Shown here piece by piece: positions 18,655 through 28,970 of a stretch of 64,000 nucleotides of DNA. Source of the DNA: JBKQVT01 sp963804825 (GTDB lineage Bacteria; Planctomycetota; Planctomycetia; Pirellulales; Thermoguttaceae). The position numbers were made by a program, and so were the translations under genes. The notes beneath the pieces are model-generated. The model had not been told where the DNA came from, ran no database searches, and worked only from the letters and a program-made list of their open reading frames with translations. Location: the NCBI GenBank assembly GCA_963804825.1, contig CAWDRV010000005.1, forward strand, positions 186,001-250,000, read 5' to 3'. Numbering within the stretch: the first letter of the stretch is position 1; the number at the start of each line of letters is the position of its first letter.

Positions 18655-21299
18655 GCAAGACGTTCTCCAAGAATTCATGAGACGGCGGCGCTACGCGTGC
18701 GCCTGGTTGTGGTTTCCCGGTCGCCGGCGCCGCCATGAGCCACCCCAACCCGACAAGAACCAGCACCGCGGCCAGGGCGCCGAAGACGGCTAGCGCCATG
18801 TCGTTCCGCTGCGGCATCTTCAGCGCCACGCCGGCAGGCAGCCGATCGGGCAGCTTGAGCCGGGTCTTCGTTCAAGTCCAGCAGCGAGGAGGCATTGTCT
18901 TGGTCTCCCAACTCCGCGGCGGCAATCTCCCCGAGGGTCATTCGCTTGGGAGCAACGTAGATCTTGTCCTTGGGCAGGGTGAGCTTCGTGCCGGCCGGAA
19001 CTAGCACGTAGCGGGGGAGTTGGGCGGTGTTGAGGTCTTTGATTTCGGCGGCCATCTCCTGGAGTTGCAGACTCTTGGGTTCGGGGCGCTCGCGGAGGCC
19101 CAGCGTCGAGGCCGCCGCATCTTCGTATTCCTCGTCCAGCGGCTTGGCCACGGTAATGGTCTGCTCGCGGAACTGCCATCGCCCCAGGATCTTGGGAATC
19201 GTGTCGTTGAAGGAGAGGAACGCGACCAGGACGCCGGCCATGGCGCCGCCGGCGATGTATCCGGTCGCCATCAGGACGCCGGGGCTCATCTCCGATTCGG
19301 CGGCCGAGCGCGGCTGGCCGCCGTTGCCGCGGCCCCAGCGATCGGCGACGTAGCGGACCAGCCCGCCTACGAAAATCGGCGTGGACGACGACAACGGCAG
19401 ATAGACGCCCACGGCAAAGGGAAGCGACGGGACGCCGCTGAGTTCCAACACCAGGGCGATCGACACGCCCAGCAGCACCAGGGTCCAGGGGAGCTTCTGA
19501 TTGAGGATGCCGTCGGTGATCAGGGCGATGAGCCGCGACTGCGGTTGTTTGAACTTGAGCACCTCGGTGCCGTCGTCGCGGTGGGAAACGGTGCCGTTGA
19601 TGCCGGGATCGACATGGTATCGCAGTTGCCCGTCATCGCCGACGTAATACTTCGCCGCCGGCGCCCCTTGCGGATTGCCCTCCAGGGCATGCCAGACGTG
19701 ATAGGACTTGCCGTCGGGTCCGACGGCCCGCTCGGGCAACTCGGTCACCGCCAGCGGGGTTGTCAGATGCGGCAGTTTCTTGGTCGTGTAGACCGTGTTG
19801 GCTTGGTTCAGGGCGATCAGGATCCAGCCGATCACCAGGGCCGAGGAAATCGATCCCACGAGAATGGCATACTGCTGGTACTTGGGCGTGGCGCCGACGA
19901 GGAAGCCGGTCTTCAGGTCTTGCGAGGTCGTGCCGCCGTTGGACGAGGCGACGCAAACGATCGCCGCAATGGACAAGGCCACCAGGCGATAGGAATGGTC
20001 CGTCCAGCCGACGGCCAGGAAAATCAGGCACGTCAACAGCAACGTGGCCACCGTCATGCCCGAGATCGGGTTCGACGATGAGCCGATTTCGCCGGTCAAT
20101 CGGGAAGAAACGGTGACGAAGAGGAAGCCGAACAGCACGATGAGGACCGCGGCGACCAGGTTGATGACCAGACTCCACAGCGATCCCGTCGGCAGCGAGG
20201 CCCAGATCAGTCCCAGCAGCACGAGCGAGCCGATCCCCACGAACGACAAGGGGAGGTCCCGGTCGGTCCGTCGCGCGCCGCCGCTCGCGGCGCCGGAAGC
20301 GTTGCCGCCCCGCAAGTCGCGGGCGGCGGCCATGATCGACACGCCGATCAGCGGCAATGCCCGGAACAAGCTGATGATCCCGCCCGCCGCCACCGCGCCG
20401 GCGCCGATGTAGACCACGTAGATATCGCCGATCTCAAGCATGCTCATGCTGCTGATAGGGACGGTGCCGGGGAAGAGCGGATCGTGCAGGCCGCTGCCGA
20501 AGAAATGAATGAGCGGGACCAGGACGAATGCGGCCAAGGCGCCGCCAGCCACCATGATGCAGGAAATGCGGGTGCCGATGATGTAGCCCACGCCCAGCAG
20601 CGTGGGGTTTACTTCCAGGGCGGGCAGGGCGCCCTGAAACCAATGCAACGACCGAGTGACGGTCTCCTTCCAAAGTTGCATCCCCCGCCAGAGGAACTGG
20701 TAGACGAAGGCGATGCCGAAGCCGGTGAATACGGTCTTGGCGCTGGTGCCGCCTTGTTCGCCGACGATCAGCACGTCGGCGCAGGCGGTGCCCTCGGGGT
20801 ATTTCAGCGTGCCGTGCTGCTTCACAATAAAGGCCCGGCGAAGGGGGATCATCATGAGGATCCCCAACGCCCCGCCCAGGACCCCGGCCACCATCACGCG
20901 GCTGATTTCCATCTCGAAACCCAACAGCATCAGGGCCGGCATGGTCACGCCGATGCCGAAGGCGACCGACTCGCCCGCGGAGCCGGCCGTCTGCACGATG
21001 TTGTTTTCCAGAATCGTCGCCCGGCGAAAGCCGAATACCCGGGTGAAGACCCGAAACAGCGTGATGGAAAGGACCGCGACCGGAATCGAGGCCGACACCG
21101 TCATGCCGACCTTCAACACCAGGTAGAGCGACGAGGCCCCGAAGACGATCCCCAGCACGGCGCCGACCAACACGGCCGGCCAGGTGAATTCCGGGATCGT
21201 CACGTGGTCGGGGATATACGGCTGATGTGCCGGCGGCGACGATGGCAACGGCGACGCGATGGCCCCGGCCAAGGATTCTTGCGCGGCCGGTTCTGCCAT
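18644..21299 (-). CDS. OPT-family oligopeptide transporter, frameshifted near the C-terminus
   Basis: About 880 residues with many membrane helices. Family signatures are NNIVQTAGSAGESVAFG, KYPEGTACADVL and SSNGGTTSQDLKTG. Such carriers import oligopeptides or metal chelates with protons. The start is ATG 21299 (MAEPAAQESLAG). A frame change near 18865 leads from LNEDP to LKLPDRLPAGVALKMPQ and a last helix (MALAVFGALAAVLVLVGLG), ending at TAG 18644. The end overlaps the S46 peptidase start by 11 bases. The uninterrupted frame that continues upstream of 21299 to 22928 is an artefact of high G+C. Confidence 0.85.
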
Positions 21300-21584
21300 G
21301 CTGCCCACTCCCGAAAAACCCGAACCAACAACATCAAAACGTGCATCATATCGCGGGACCGGGGAGTTGAAAAGGGTGGCGTGTGGGTCGGCGGCCTGGC
21401 TGGAGGTCTTCGCGACAGGAACCCATCGGAAGAGGGGGTCTCCAGGCCCGCCGGCGCAAAATGCTATGCTTTCAATAGAGTCGGCTGCGTCCATGGCGCG
21501 CAGGGGGCAAGGGGCAGATTCTACCTGTCCGTCGCCGCCCGCCGTGCCGGCGCCACGCCCTCGTAGGCAAAGGGAGTGAGATCC

Positions 21585-22157
21585 ATGTTCCCCGCAGGTT
21601 TGCACCGACGCGAGAAAGGCGACAACGGCGAGAACGGCCGGAACGCCGGATCGGAAACGTCGCTGACGCCGCGGAAGCGGTCGAGGCGGGGAGTTGCCGC
21701 CGTCGAGGCCGCGGTGATCCTGCCGGTCGTCGTTCTTCTGATGATGGGCGTATGGGAGGTCGGACGGTTCCTCGACATCTCGATGACCCTGCAGGACGCG
21801 GCGCGCCGAGGGGCGCGAGTTGCGGCGGGCGGGGTCAGCGGCGGCACACCCGTCACCGCCGCCGTGGTGCAGACGACCGTGCAGAACTACCTCCAAGCGG
21901 CCGGCTTTCCAAGCGCGGCGTACAGCAGCGCCCAGGTGACGGTGACCAATCTGAGCAGCAACACCTGGACCGATCCCTGCAACGCGCAACCGTTGGACCC
22001 GTTCAGCGTGACCGTGACCATTCCCTCCGGGACCCCTTTTAACAGTCTGATTTGGATTTCCAGCCACATCACGGGCGTTAGTCAAGTGTCCGCAACGGTG
22101 GAATGGCTGTCGAACAACGACACGCAGGTGACCGTCAGCACGCAACTGCCGTACTGA
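21585..22157 (+). CDS. TadE-like pilus protein
   Basis: 190 residues. The N-terminal region has the TadE pattern: basic residues, then RRGVAAVEAAVILPVVVLLMM, where Glu in AAVEAA is the pseudopilin-type position after a prepilin-peptidase site. An exposed domain rich in Ser and Thr follows. Translation probably starts at ATG 21585 after AGGGAG. It is the first of three genes with this organisation, and likely contributes to a Tad/Flp-type surface appendage or secreted complex. Confidence 0.8.
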   Translation: MFPAGLHRREKGDNGENGRNAGSETSLTPRKRSRRGVAAVEAAVILPVVVLLMMGVWEVGRFLDISMTLQDAARRGARVAAGGVSGGTPVTAAVVQTTVQNYLQAAGFPSAAYSSAQVTVTNLSSNTWTDPCNAQPLDPFSVTVTIPSGTPFNSLIWISSHITGVSQVSATVEWLSNNDTQVTVSTQLPY

Positions 22158-22166
22158 GGCTTGAGG

Positions 22167-22655
22167 ATGAACACAAAACGACGTGGGAGAGGCGGAAGAC
22201 GACGGGCCGGGCAGACGATAGTCGAGGCTGCGCTGGTGCTGCCGATCGTGCTCATGTTCATCCTCGGCATCTTCGAGTACGGGCGTTATCTGATGTACGA
22301 ACACATTTTCAACAACGCGGTCCGCGCCGGGGCCGTCTACGCGGCCAAGCACAGTTCGTCCATCGTCGTCAACAACAGCAGCGGGACCGCCGTGACCTAC
22401 GGCAACGCTACCACCGACGTGCAAAACATTGTGACCGGCGACCTCTTCGGCGAGCAACTCGGCAGCCAGGTCATTTCGGTGTTCGTGTCCGACAACCTGG
22501 GAAACAATGTCGCCAGTTGGCCCGGCGGACAACCGGGGCAGTTCGTGTGCGTGCAGATCACCGGCACCTACTATTTCCTGATTCCCGGCTGGCTGGGCCT
22601 GCCGACGTCGATCAGCACGCAATTTCAGTCCGTGCAGCCCTGCGAAGGGAACTAG
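22167..22655 (+). CDS. TadE-like pilus protein
   Basis: 162 residues. The N-terminal RRRAGQTIVEAALVLPIVLMFILG is a TadE-like anchor, again with Glu at the position expected after the processing site. The body is a small exposed domain with one Cys pair (FVCVQ and QPCEGN). It lies between another TadE-like gene and a TadG-like vWA gene, with gaps of a few bases, so the three are probably one transcript. Confidence 0.8.
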   Translation: MNTKRRGRGGRRRAGQTIVEAALVLPIVLMFILGIFEYGRYLMYEHIFNNAVRAGAVYAAKHSSSIVVNNSSGTAVTYGNATTDVQNIVTGDLFGEQLGSQVISVFVSDNLGNNVASWPGGQPGQFVCVQITGTYYFLIPGWLGLPTSISTQFQSVQPCEGN

Positions 22656-22659
22656 AACC

Positions 22660-25194
22660 ATGACGAAGCAAGTCCAGAGTCCCCTCTCCCTCCGGGAGAG
22701 GGTTAGGGTGAGGGCGAGTTGCCGCCATCGCGGTCCGCGTTCGCTGCGGAGACGAGGCGGCACGCTGGTGCTGTTCGCGGTTTGCATGATCCCGCTGATC
22801 GCGTGTACGGCGTTGGCGATCGACCTCGGGGTGTTGACGTTCGCCGAGACCCAGCTCGTCAATGCCGCCGACGCCGCGGCGCTGGCCGGCGCGCGGACGC
22901 TCACCGGCAACACGGCCACAAACAACAACTACTCCAACGTGACGCCCAACGCGCAGATGGTGGTGGCGGCCAATAACCTCATGGGCGTGCCGCTGACCAC
23001 GAGCAACCTCAGCCTGAACATCGGCCGCTACGTCTATAATTCCAGCACGTCGCAATTCGAGGGGCAGTTTCCCGGACCTTCGAACCAGAACTGGAGCTTG
23101 GTTCAGGCGACCGTGACGGCCAACGTCTATTCCAACCTGGGGTTCGCCAAGGTCTTCAGCTTGTCCGCGCCGAACCTCCAGGCGACCTCGACGGCGGCGC
23201 ACCGGCCCCGCGACATCTGCATGATTCTGGATTATTCCCTCTCGATGAAGGAGGGTACCTTTTTCGGCCTGCCGCAGTCCGGCAACCGCAGCACAAACAA
23301 CATGGACTCGCTCTACCCGCAGTTCGGCCATTACGCCGGCGACAGTTCGGAATTGCAGGAGGCAACCGAGCCCGCGGCCCCCTACTATGATGCCAATATT
23401 TCGGCGACGACCAGCGACGGCCGGCCGCCGATCATCCAGGACTTCTACCAGGACGCCAACGGCACGCCGGCCTTCACCTACGCCTCGACGACCTATTGTA
23501 CGACTCCGGCCGGCGACATTCCCGTGAAGAGCAACTTCAACAAGAACACCTCCTACGCGCAAACGGTGGCCCAGGTGTTGAACCTCAGCGGCACCATCAC
23601 CAACTCCACGAGCAATAGCACGTTTGAGGCAAAGGGCTATGCGGGCTACAGTCTGACGTCGGGGACTTCGGGGAAGTTCAACGGCTACACGGTGGGTCCC
23701 GGCTACTGGGGTAAGACGTTTTTCTTCTGGCCGCCCGACCCCACGAACGACTGGCGGACGGTCTATTTCAACTTCCCCACCGCGAAAGCGGACAACTCGC
23801 TGCTCTGGGATAACAACGGCAACTGGCAGGCCCCCGTCGTCAGCGGCAGCAACGGGTACACCATCGACTACACGGCGATCCTGAACTTCATCCGAAGTGT
23901 CGGTCCCCAAGTATTTCCGCCGACGCTGCAATCGGGCCGCATCGTCTATTACTCGCAGATCCCCACGTCGATCAACACCTCGGTCTGGCCCCCGACGGAT
24001 CTGAACCAGCGGTTCTGGAAGGATTACATCGACTACGTGCTGGGCGTCATCCAGACGAGCTCCAACACCTACCACGTTATTAGCAACGGCAACACGGGGC
24101 TAACGGGCTACGGCGCGGACCTGCTCTGGGGAACGGCGAAGATCACGCCCCTAAGCAGCCTGAACGGGCCGTACATGAACTACGCGGACAATCCGCGGCG
24201 ACCGCTGCTGAGTTTCTGGTTCGGCCCCCTGACGATGATCGACTTCCTCAGCAACGCCAACATCTGGAACAGCTCCTACGTTAATGATTACTCGCGCTAC
24301 AATTGGCTTCCGGGAACGTGCCACGAAGCCCCGCTGTATGGCTGCAAACTGGGGATCCGCGCGGCGCTAAACGATATTCAGAACAATCACCCCAACAACT
24401 TCGTCTCGGTGATCATGTTCTGCCAGCCGAAAAGCAGCGCCAACGACACTACCGAGTGGGACCGGTTTAACCGCGTGCGCGTTGCCTTGGGGCAGGATTA
24501 CACCAAACTTTTGGACTGCCTCTGGTATCCGCCGGCGACGCTCGGGCAACCGACGGCCACAGTTACCCCATACGACGCCAACAATGCCGAGGTGCCGCGG
24601 GCCATGGGCAGCACCTGCTACGCCATCGCCCTGATGCTGGCCTACAACCAGTTCAGTTCCAATGCGTCGCTGCAAACCTATAACACCGACTCGACGGTGG
24701 ATTCCGGCGACGCCGGCGGCAACGGCCGCCAGGGCGCTCAGAAGATCATCATCTTCGAGACCGACGGCGCCCCGAACACCACGGCCTCGGCCAACTTCAA
24801 CAACAAAGGCGCCTACCAGTCCTATTACTCCGTCCGCTACAACAGCGCCAGTCCAAGCAGCAGCGAGTACCCGACAAACATCTCATACTATGCCGACAAC
24901 GCGTCCCAGGTCACCTCGCAAATCTCCAGCCTCTGCACGCAACTGGCTGCCCAGACTTCCGCCGGCGGCTACAGCACGGCCAGCCGCCCGCTGCTGATCC
25001 ACTGTATCGCCTTCGGTCCGAACGGCCCCAACGGGGTCCCCACGCTCACCCAGATGCAGCAGATCGGAAACGTCAACGACGGCATGCCGAGCTACAAGAT
25101 CATCAACGGGGACGCAAGCACGGTCATCTCCGACCTCCAAGCCGCCATCAAGAAGATCCTCCAGGATGGCGTGCAAGTCTCCCTCATCCAATAG
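22660..25194 (+). CDS. TadG-like protein with von Willebrand A domain
   Basis: 844 residues. After a repeat-derived leader (translation of a palindrome at 22680-22717) comes a membrane anchor GGTLVLFAVCMIPLIACTALAIDLGV and the TadG stretch NAADAAALAGARTL. The vWA domain starts at RDICMILDYSLSMKEG, a MIDAS-like motif DxSxS. A later KIIIFETDGAPNT and AIALMLAYN fit the same fold. A large insert (about residues 200-560) rich in Asn, Thr, Tyr and Trp is unusual. It is probably secreted or surface-bound and works with the two TadE-like proteins. Confidence 0.82.
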   Translation: MTKQVQSPLSLRERVRVRASCRHRGPRSLRRRGGTLVLFAVCMIPLIACTALAIDLGVLTFAETQLVNAADAAALAGARTLTGNTATNNNYSNVTPNAQMVVAANNLMGVPLTTSNLSLNIGRYVYNSSTSQFEGQFPGPSNQNWSLVQATVTANVYSNLGFAKVFSLSAPNLQATSTAAHRPRDICMILDYSLSMKEGTFFGLPQSGNRSTNNMDSLYPQFGHYAGDSSELQEATEPAAPYYDANISATTSDGRPPIIQDFYQDANGTPAFTYASTTYCTTPAGDIPVKSNFNKNTSYAQTVAQVLNLSGTITNSTSNSTFEAKGYAGYSLTSGTSGKFNGYTVGPGYWGKTFFFWPPDPTNDWRTVYFNFPTAKADNSLLWDNNGNWQAPVVSGSNGYTIDYTAILNFIRSVGPQVFPPTLQSGRIVYYSQIPTSINTSVWPPTDLNQRFWKDYIDYVLGVIQTSSNTYHVISNGNTGLTGYGADLLWGTAKITPLSSLNGPYMNYADNPRRPLLSFWFGPLTMIDFLSNANIWNSSYVNDYSRYNWLPGTCHEAPLYGCKLGIRAALNDIQNNHPNNFVSVIMFCQPKSSANDTTEWDRFNRVRVALGQDYTKLLDCLWYPPATLGQPTATVTPYDANNAEVPRAMGSTCYAIALMLAYNQFSSNASLQTYNTDSTVDSGDAGGNGRQGAQKIIIFETDGAPNTTASANFNNKGAYQSYYSVRYNSASPSSSEYPTNISYYADNASQVTSQISSLCTQLAAQTSAGGYSTASRPLLIHCIAFGPNGPNGVPTLTQMQQIGNVNDGMPSYKIINGDASTVISDLQAAIKKILQDGVQVSLIQ
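22680..22717. repeat. CCCTCTCCC...GGGTTAGGGTGAGGG palindrome, in frame in the TadG-like gene
   Basis: Hairpin CCCTCTCCC / GGGAGAGGG followed by TTAGGGTGAGGG, the reverse complement of the element in the coxB-coxA gap. It is translated as SPLSLRERVRVRA near the N-terminus of the vWA protein, starting about 20 bases after the ATG. Confidence 0.85.
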
Positions 25195-25200
25195 TCCCCG

Positions 25201-25974
25201 GTGTCGAACATGCCTCCGTTTGCCGTCCAGTTTCAAAAAGTCTACAAGGTTTATCGCGCCGGCCTGCTGCGGCGGAAGACCATCTTTGCCCTGCGCGACG
25301 TGACCCTGTCGGTCCCCCGCGGCGCCGTGTTCGGCGTCCTTGGGCCCAACCGGGCCGGCAAGACCACGCTGGTCAAGGCCCTGTTGGGCGTCTGCCGGCC
25401 CGACTCGGGCACGATCCTCCGCCTGGGACTTCCGGCCCGCGACCGCGGCACGCTGGCCCGGGTCGGCTACGTCCACGAGCGCCAGGCGTTTCCCCAATAC
25501 CTGACGGCCCGCGAACTGCTGCATTACTACGGCGCGCTCGGCTGGGTCCCTCGCCGTCAACTGGCCCAACGGGTGCCGCGGCTGTTGGAGGAATTCGGAC
25601 TGGCCGACCGCGCCGCGGAACCGATCGCCACCTTCAGCAAAGGCATGTCGCAGCGGCTGGCCCTGGCCCAGGCCCTGGTGAATGATCCCGAATTGCTCGT
25701 GCTCGACGAGCCGACCGAAGGCATGGACCTGGCCGCCCGACGGCTGCTCGATGAAGTGATCCGCCGCCGCAAGCGGGAGGGAAAGACCGCCATCCTCGTC
25801 TCCCACAACATGGCCGACGTCGGCCGGCTGTGCGACCTGGCCGCCGTGTTGCGCGACGGCCGCCTGACCTTCGCCGGCGCCTTGGCCGACCTGGTGGGCG
25901 ACGACGGAATGGAGACCTCGGCCGCGGCGATCCAGCAGGCGCTCGAACCGATGTACGAAGGAGCTTCGACGTGA
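25201..25974 (+). CDS. ABC transporter ATP-binding protein
   Basis: 257 residues. Walker A is LGPNRAGKTT (Arg where Gly is more common, but GxxxxGKT is intact), the signature is TFSKGMSQRLALAQAL, Walker B is ELLVLDEPTEGMD, and the H-loop is LVSHNM. The domain type is that of ABC-2 exporters. The start is GTG 25201 or ATG 25210; neither has a clear ribosome binding site. It is coupled to the permease gene (GTGA overlap) and lies seven bases after the vWA gene. Confidence 0.88.
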   Translation: MSNMPPFAVQFQKVYKVYRAGLLRRKTIFALRDVTLSVPRGAVFGVLGPNRAGKTTLVKALLGVCRPDSGTILRLGLPARDRGTLARVGYVHERQAFPQYLTARELLHYYGALGWVPRRQLAQRVPRLLEEFGLADRAAEPIATFSKGMSQRLALAQALVNDPELLVLDEPTEGMDLAARRLLDEVIRRRKREGKTAILVSHNMADVGRLCDLAAVLRDGRLTFAGALADLVGDDGMETSAAAIQQALEPMYEGAST

Positions 25975-26969
25975 CATTTTCCGAACATGCAAGGACCGTC
26001 TTCTGGCTGGTCCGCGATACCTTTCGACAATCGCTGGCCTCCGGCATCGGCTGGCTGCTCCTCGGACTGAGCACGCTCTGCATCCTCGTGTGCCTGAGCG
26101 CGAGCGTCTCGGGGCCGGCCCGGCTGGGCCCGGCGGGCCAAAACCCCGATTTCCTGCCGCGATTCGATTCCGACGCCCACAACGCCCATAAGCTGCACCA
26201 ATCGGGCGTCACGGTCGCCGACGGATCGTTGCGCCTGGCCTTCGGCGCCATTCGCGTCCCCGTCGCCCGCGATCGCCGTAGCGCCGTCCATTTCCTGCAA
26301 CTGGTCCTCGCCGGCGGAGTGGCCGACACCTTGGGGCTCCTGCTGACGCTGGTCTGGACGGCCGGCTTCCTGCCGGGCTTTCTCGATCCGCGGGCCGTCT
26401 CGGTGCTGCTGGCCAAGCCGGTTTCGCGCGGGAGTCTCTTGCTGGGCAAATACGCGGGCGTCTTGGTTTTCGTGCTGGCCCAGGCCGCGTACTTCGTCGT
26501 CGGCACGTGGCTGGCGCTGGCGGTGCGGACCGGCGTTTGGGACGCCGTCTATCTCCGCGCGATTCCGCTGCTGTTGCTGCATTTCGCCATCTTTTTCAGT
26601 TTCTCGCTGTTGCTGGCCGTCTGCACCCGCAGCACGGTCGTCTGCGTGTTCGGCTCGATTGCGTTTTGGGGAATCTGCTGGGCGATCAATTTCGGCCGCC
26701 ACGCGGTCATGTCGGTTTCCGATCTGACGACGCAGGGCTCGTTTTCCTTGCCGTTGGTCTGGTTGGCCGACGTCTGCTACTGGCTGTTTCCGAAGCCGGT
26801 GGACTTGGGCAAGATGGTGTTCGACGCCTTGGGCGCGGGAAGTTGTTTCCGTTCGCCGCTGGAGGGCGGTCTGCACATATCGCTGGGGCTCTCGGTCCTC
26901 ACGTCGCTGTTGTTCACGGCCTACGTGCTCTTCGCGGCCACGAGGCAGTTTGCCCGCGCGGACTATTAA
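25971..26969 (+). CDS. ABC-2 type transporter permease
   Basis: About 332 residues and six hydrophobic segments. The start is GTG 25971 with AAGGAG eight bases upstream. The helices around SVLLAKPVSRGSLLLGKY and the loop pattern are those of ABC-2 permeases. It pairs with the ATPase upstream. The substrate is unknown; export of a surface component is possible from the Tad-like neighbours. Confidence 0.82.
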   Translation: MTFSEHARTVFWLVRDTFRQSLASGIGWLLLGLSTLCILVCLSASVSGPARLGPAGQNPDFLPRFDSDAHNAHKLHQSGVTVADGSLRLAFGAIRVPVARDRRSAVHFLQLVLAGGVADTLGLLLTLVWTAGFLPGFLDPRAVSVLLAKPVSRGSLLLGKYAGVLVFVLAQAAYFVVGTWLALAVRTGVWDAVYLRAIPLLLLHFAIFFSFSLLLAVCTRSTVVCVFGSIAFWGICWAINFGRHAVMSVSDLTTQGSFSLPLVWLADVCYWLFPKPVDLGKMVFDALGAGSCFRSPLEGGLHISLGLSVLTSLLFTAYVLFAATRQFARADY

Positions 26970-27881
26970 CCGGTCGGTCGTGATTTCTTGGTGCAATGCG
27001 CCACTCAGGCGGGATATTGTGCCGCGGCTTCATGGAGTGTGGATGTGTTTCGACCCGGAGGGTCGGTTGAAAGTAGCCCAGCGATTTATCGCTGGGGCGT
27101 GGGGCAAACCATTTCGCCTGATTCGTCCCGGAGGGACGATTGAACGCCGGTCGCCCCATTTCGGCCGTCCCTACGGGACTTGTCACACAAAATGACCGTC
27201 CTGGTTCCCAGCAGTAAACTGCTGGGCTACTATCGGGTGCCCCTCCGGGGCAAACGGTTGGTGGCATCATAATCTCCCTCGGGGTCGGCCCCCATTTTTC
27301 TGTTGCCGATTGAAATTGGCCTGGTTTTGTGCAACGCACCTTTTGGCGTTCGACTTCTTTACGTCACGGTTCCGCGACGGAAGCTTTTGGTGGACAGTCA
27401 GTTGCGTCGATGCTCCTGATCGCAAGTGGGTGATGCTTTCTGGGGGTGTGTTGCACAAGGCCCTTTAAAACCGTCCGTTCGAGGGGTTTCCATCGGGGGT
27501 CCGCATGTTTCGCTTGGCACCGTGTTGTGTGGTTGGCATGCCCGTTCACGGGCATTTCCGCCGCAGGCGGTATTCGGCCCGGCGTTGACGCCGGGTTGAG
27601 GGAGCGACTCGCCGCCCATTCTGTCAGCCCGGTTCACCGGGCTCCTGTTGCTTGCGGCCGGAGGAGCCGCGTAAACGCGGCTGACGTGACCGTTCGAGGG
27701 ACAGGAAACAGGGCGACGCCTCGCCCGAACCCGACGTAAACGTCGGGCCTAATACCGGCTTCGCCGGGAACGGGCGTAAACGCCCCTTGAAACCAACTCC
27801 ACGGCGGTTCTCGGTCAGCCGGCCTACATTATGGGCCATTCCGTGGCCCAATTTCAAGAGGAAAGGGGCGGCATTTCCCCG
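26970..27881. repeat. Gene-free region: two arrays of short palindromes
   Basis: 27045-27275 carries palindromes such as CAGCGATTTATCGCTG, GTCCCGGAGGGAC, CCGTCCCTACGGGACTTG and CAGCAGTAAACTGCTG; the same modules occur at 58905-59115. 27540-27790 carries a different set: GCCGCGTAAACGCGGC, CCGACGTAAACGTCGG, GGGCGTAAACGCCC and others with loops such as TTCA, TTGA or TTCG. Many share a TAAA (or TTTA) loop while the stems differ. No convincing gene is seen; the TAA of the permease is at 26967-26969 and the next gene ends at 27882. Confidence 0.75.
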
Positions 27882-28745
27882 CTAGACGCCCGTTGCCTCT
27901 ACGAGCAACAGAATAGCCAACGCCGTCGCGTTGAGGGCGTATCGTGCGATGTGCTCGGGAACCGTCTTTGGTGTGGTCCCCGCGCCGTGAGAACTACTCA
28001 AGCGGTTCCTCATAGTCGCGATCAACATCAAGGGGTGCTCGAAGAACGATTCCATGCCCGTCTTGGCGATGATGGTCTGGATCAATGGCGCCGCCGTGGC
28101 TTTCGGGTCGAACGCCCATTGCTTCTTGGCGCAAACGATTTTCATCACGCTCTCAAAGCAGGAGCAGCACTTCGTGAGGCAGTCGTCGAAATCGCTCTTC
28201 TTGAAGTCGTCAAACGCTGCCATGAATTCATCATTGGCGGTGGCGAAAGCCGGATGAGCAAGAACTGCCAGCGCAGGACGTACCGCCTGCTCGTGTGTGA
28301 ATGTCGAGTTGACGGGGATGAGATGTCCCGACTGAGTATCAAACTGAAAGCCAACGCCATGCTCTCGGAAGCGATGATTCAATTCATCCACGGCAGCGTC
28401 AACTTCCTCGGGCGAAAACAATTTGTGTTTGAGAACGCAAACATATCTTATTGAGAATTCGATGATGCCGAGCACGAGACCAATATCATTGCTCTTGGCA
28501 AGCGCAGTGGTGAGGTCCTTTTCTGGTGAAGCATCCTCGTAAAACAGATACTCCTTCCCCTTTTCGCGACATAGCGCCGCCCAGATGTCGCGAAGGTACT
28601 TATTTCCACTAGGCGTATCGAACCTGCGAAGCGTACTCTTCCATAACCAATGGACCTGGACCCGTAGCTCATTGGGTATTACCTGAGTTTGGAACACGTC
28701 CGGCAGCGGCTTGCCGCGCTTCCAATAAACATCGTAGATCGTCAT
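27882..28745 (-). CDS. STM4504/CBY_0614-type protein with Abi_C (AbiJ-like HEPN) C-terminus
   Basis: 287 residues. The start is ATG 28745, with GGGGGAG six bases upstream. The N-terminal TIYDVYWKRGKPLPDVFQ and IPNELRVQVHWLW are characteristic of the STM4504/CBY_0614 domain found on AbiJ-like proteins. The C-terminus MRNRLSSSHGAG with PEHIARYALNATA matches the abortive-infection C-terminal domain, whose RNRLSSSH is a HEPN-type RxxxxH ribonuclease motif. Such proteins are implicated in phage defence by RNA cleavage. G+C is lower by eye than in neighbours, and palindrome arrays lie beside it, which suggests acquisition. The defence role is inferred. Confidence 0.75.
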   Translation of the reverse strand: MTIYDVYWKRGKPLPDVFQTQVIPNELRVQVHWLWKSTLRRFDTPSGNKYLRDIWAALCREKGKEYLFYEDASPEKDLTTALAKSNDIGLVLGIIEFSIRYVCVLKHKLFSPEEVDAAVDELNHRFREHGVGFQFDTQSGHLIPVNSTFTHEQAVRPALAVLAHPAFATANDEFMAAFDDFKKSDFDDCLTKCCSCFESVMKIVCAKKQWAFDPKATAAPLIQTIIAKTGMESFFEHPLMLIATMRNRLSSSHGAGTTPKTVPEHIARYALNATALAILLLVEATGV

Positions 28746-28970
28746 CTCAGCTCCCCCCAATTACCTTGCTTGCCGCTACCGCTTCTTGAGGTCCCACGGC
28801 GGGACGGGCTGTTGGGTATCGACCCACGGCCGGCGCCCCGCCCCGCACGGCCGGCAAAACATTCCCCGATTCTGCCAGACCGAACCCCCAAGTGCAAGGG
28901 CCACCCCCCTTGACCCGCCCGCCATACCGACTAGGCTGGTTTGGGGTACGAACACCCAGCGGGAGGCCAG

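Noticed and set aside
21300..22928. N-terminal extension of the OPT transporter to a 1417-residue frame
   Set aside because: It lies antisense to two TadE-like genes; the true start MAEPAAQESLAG is at 21299.
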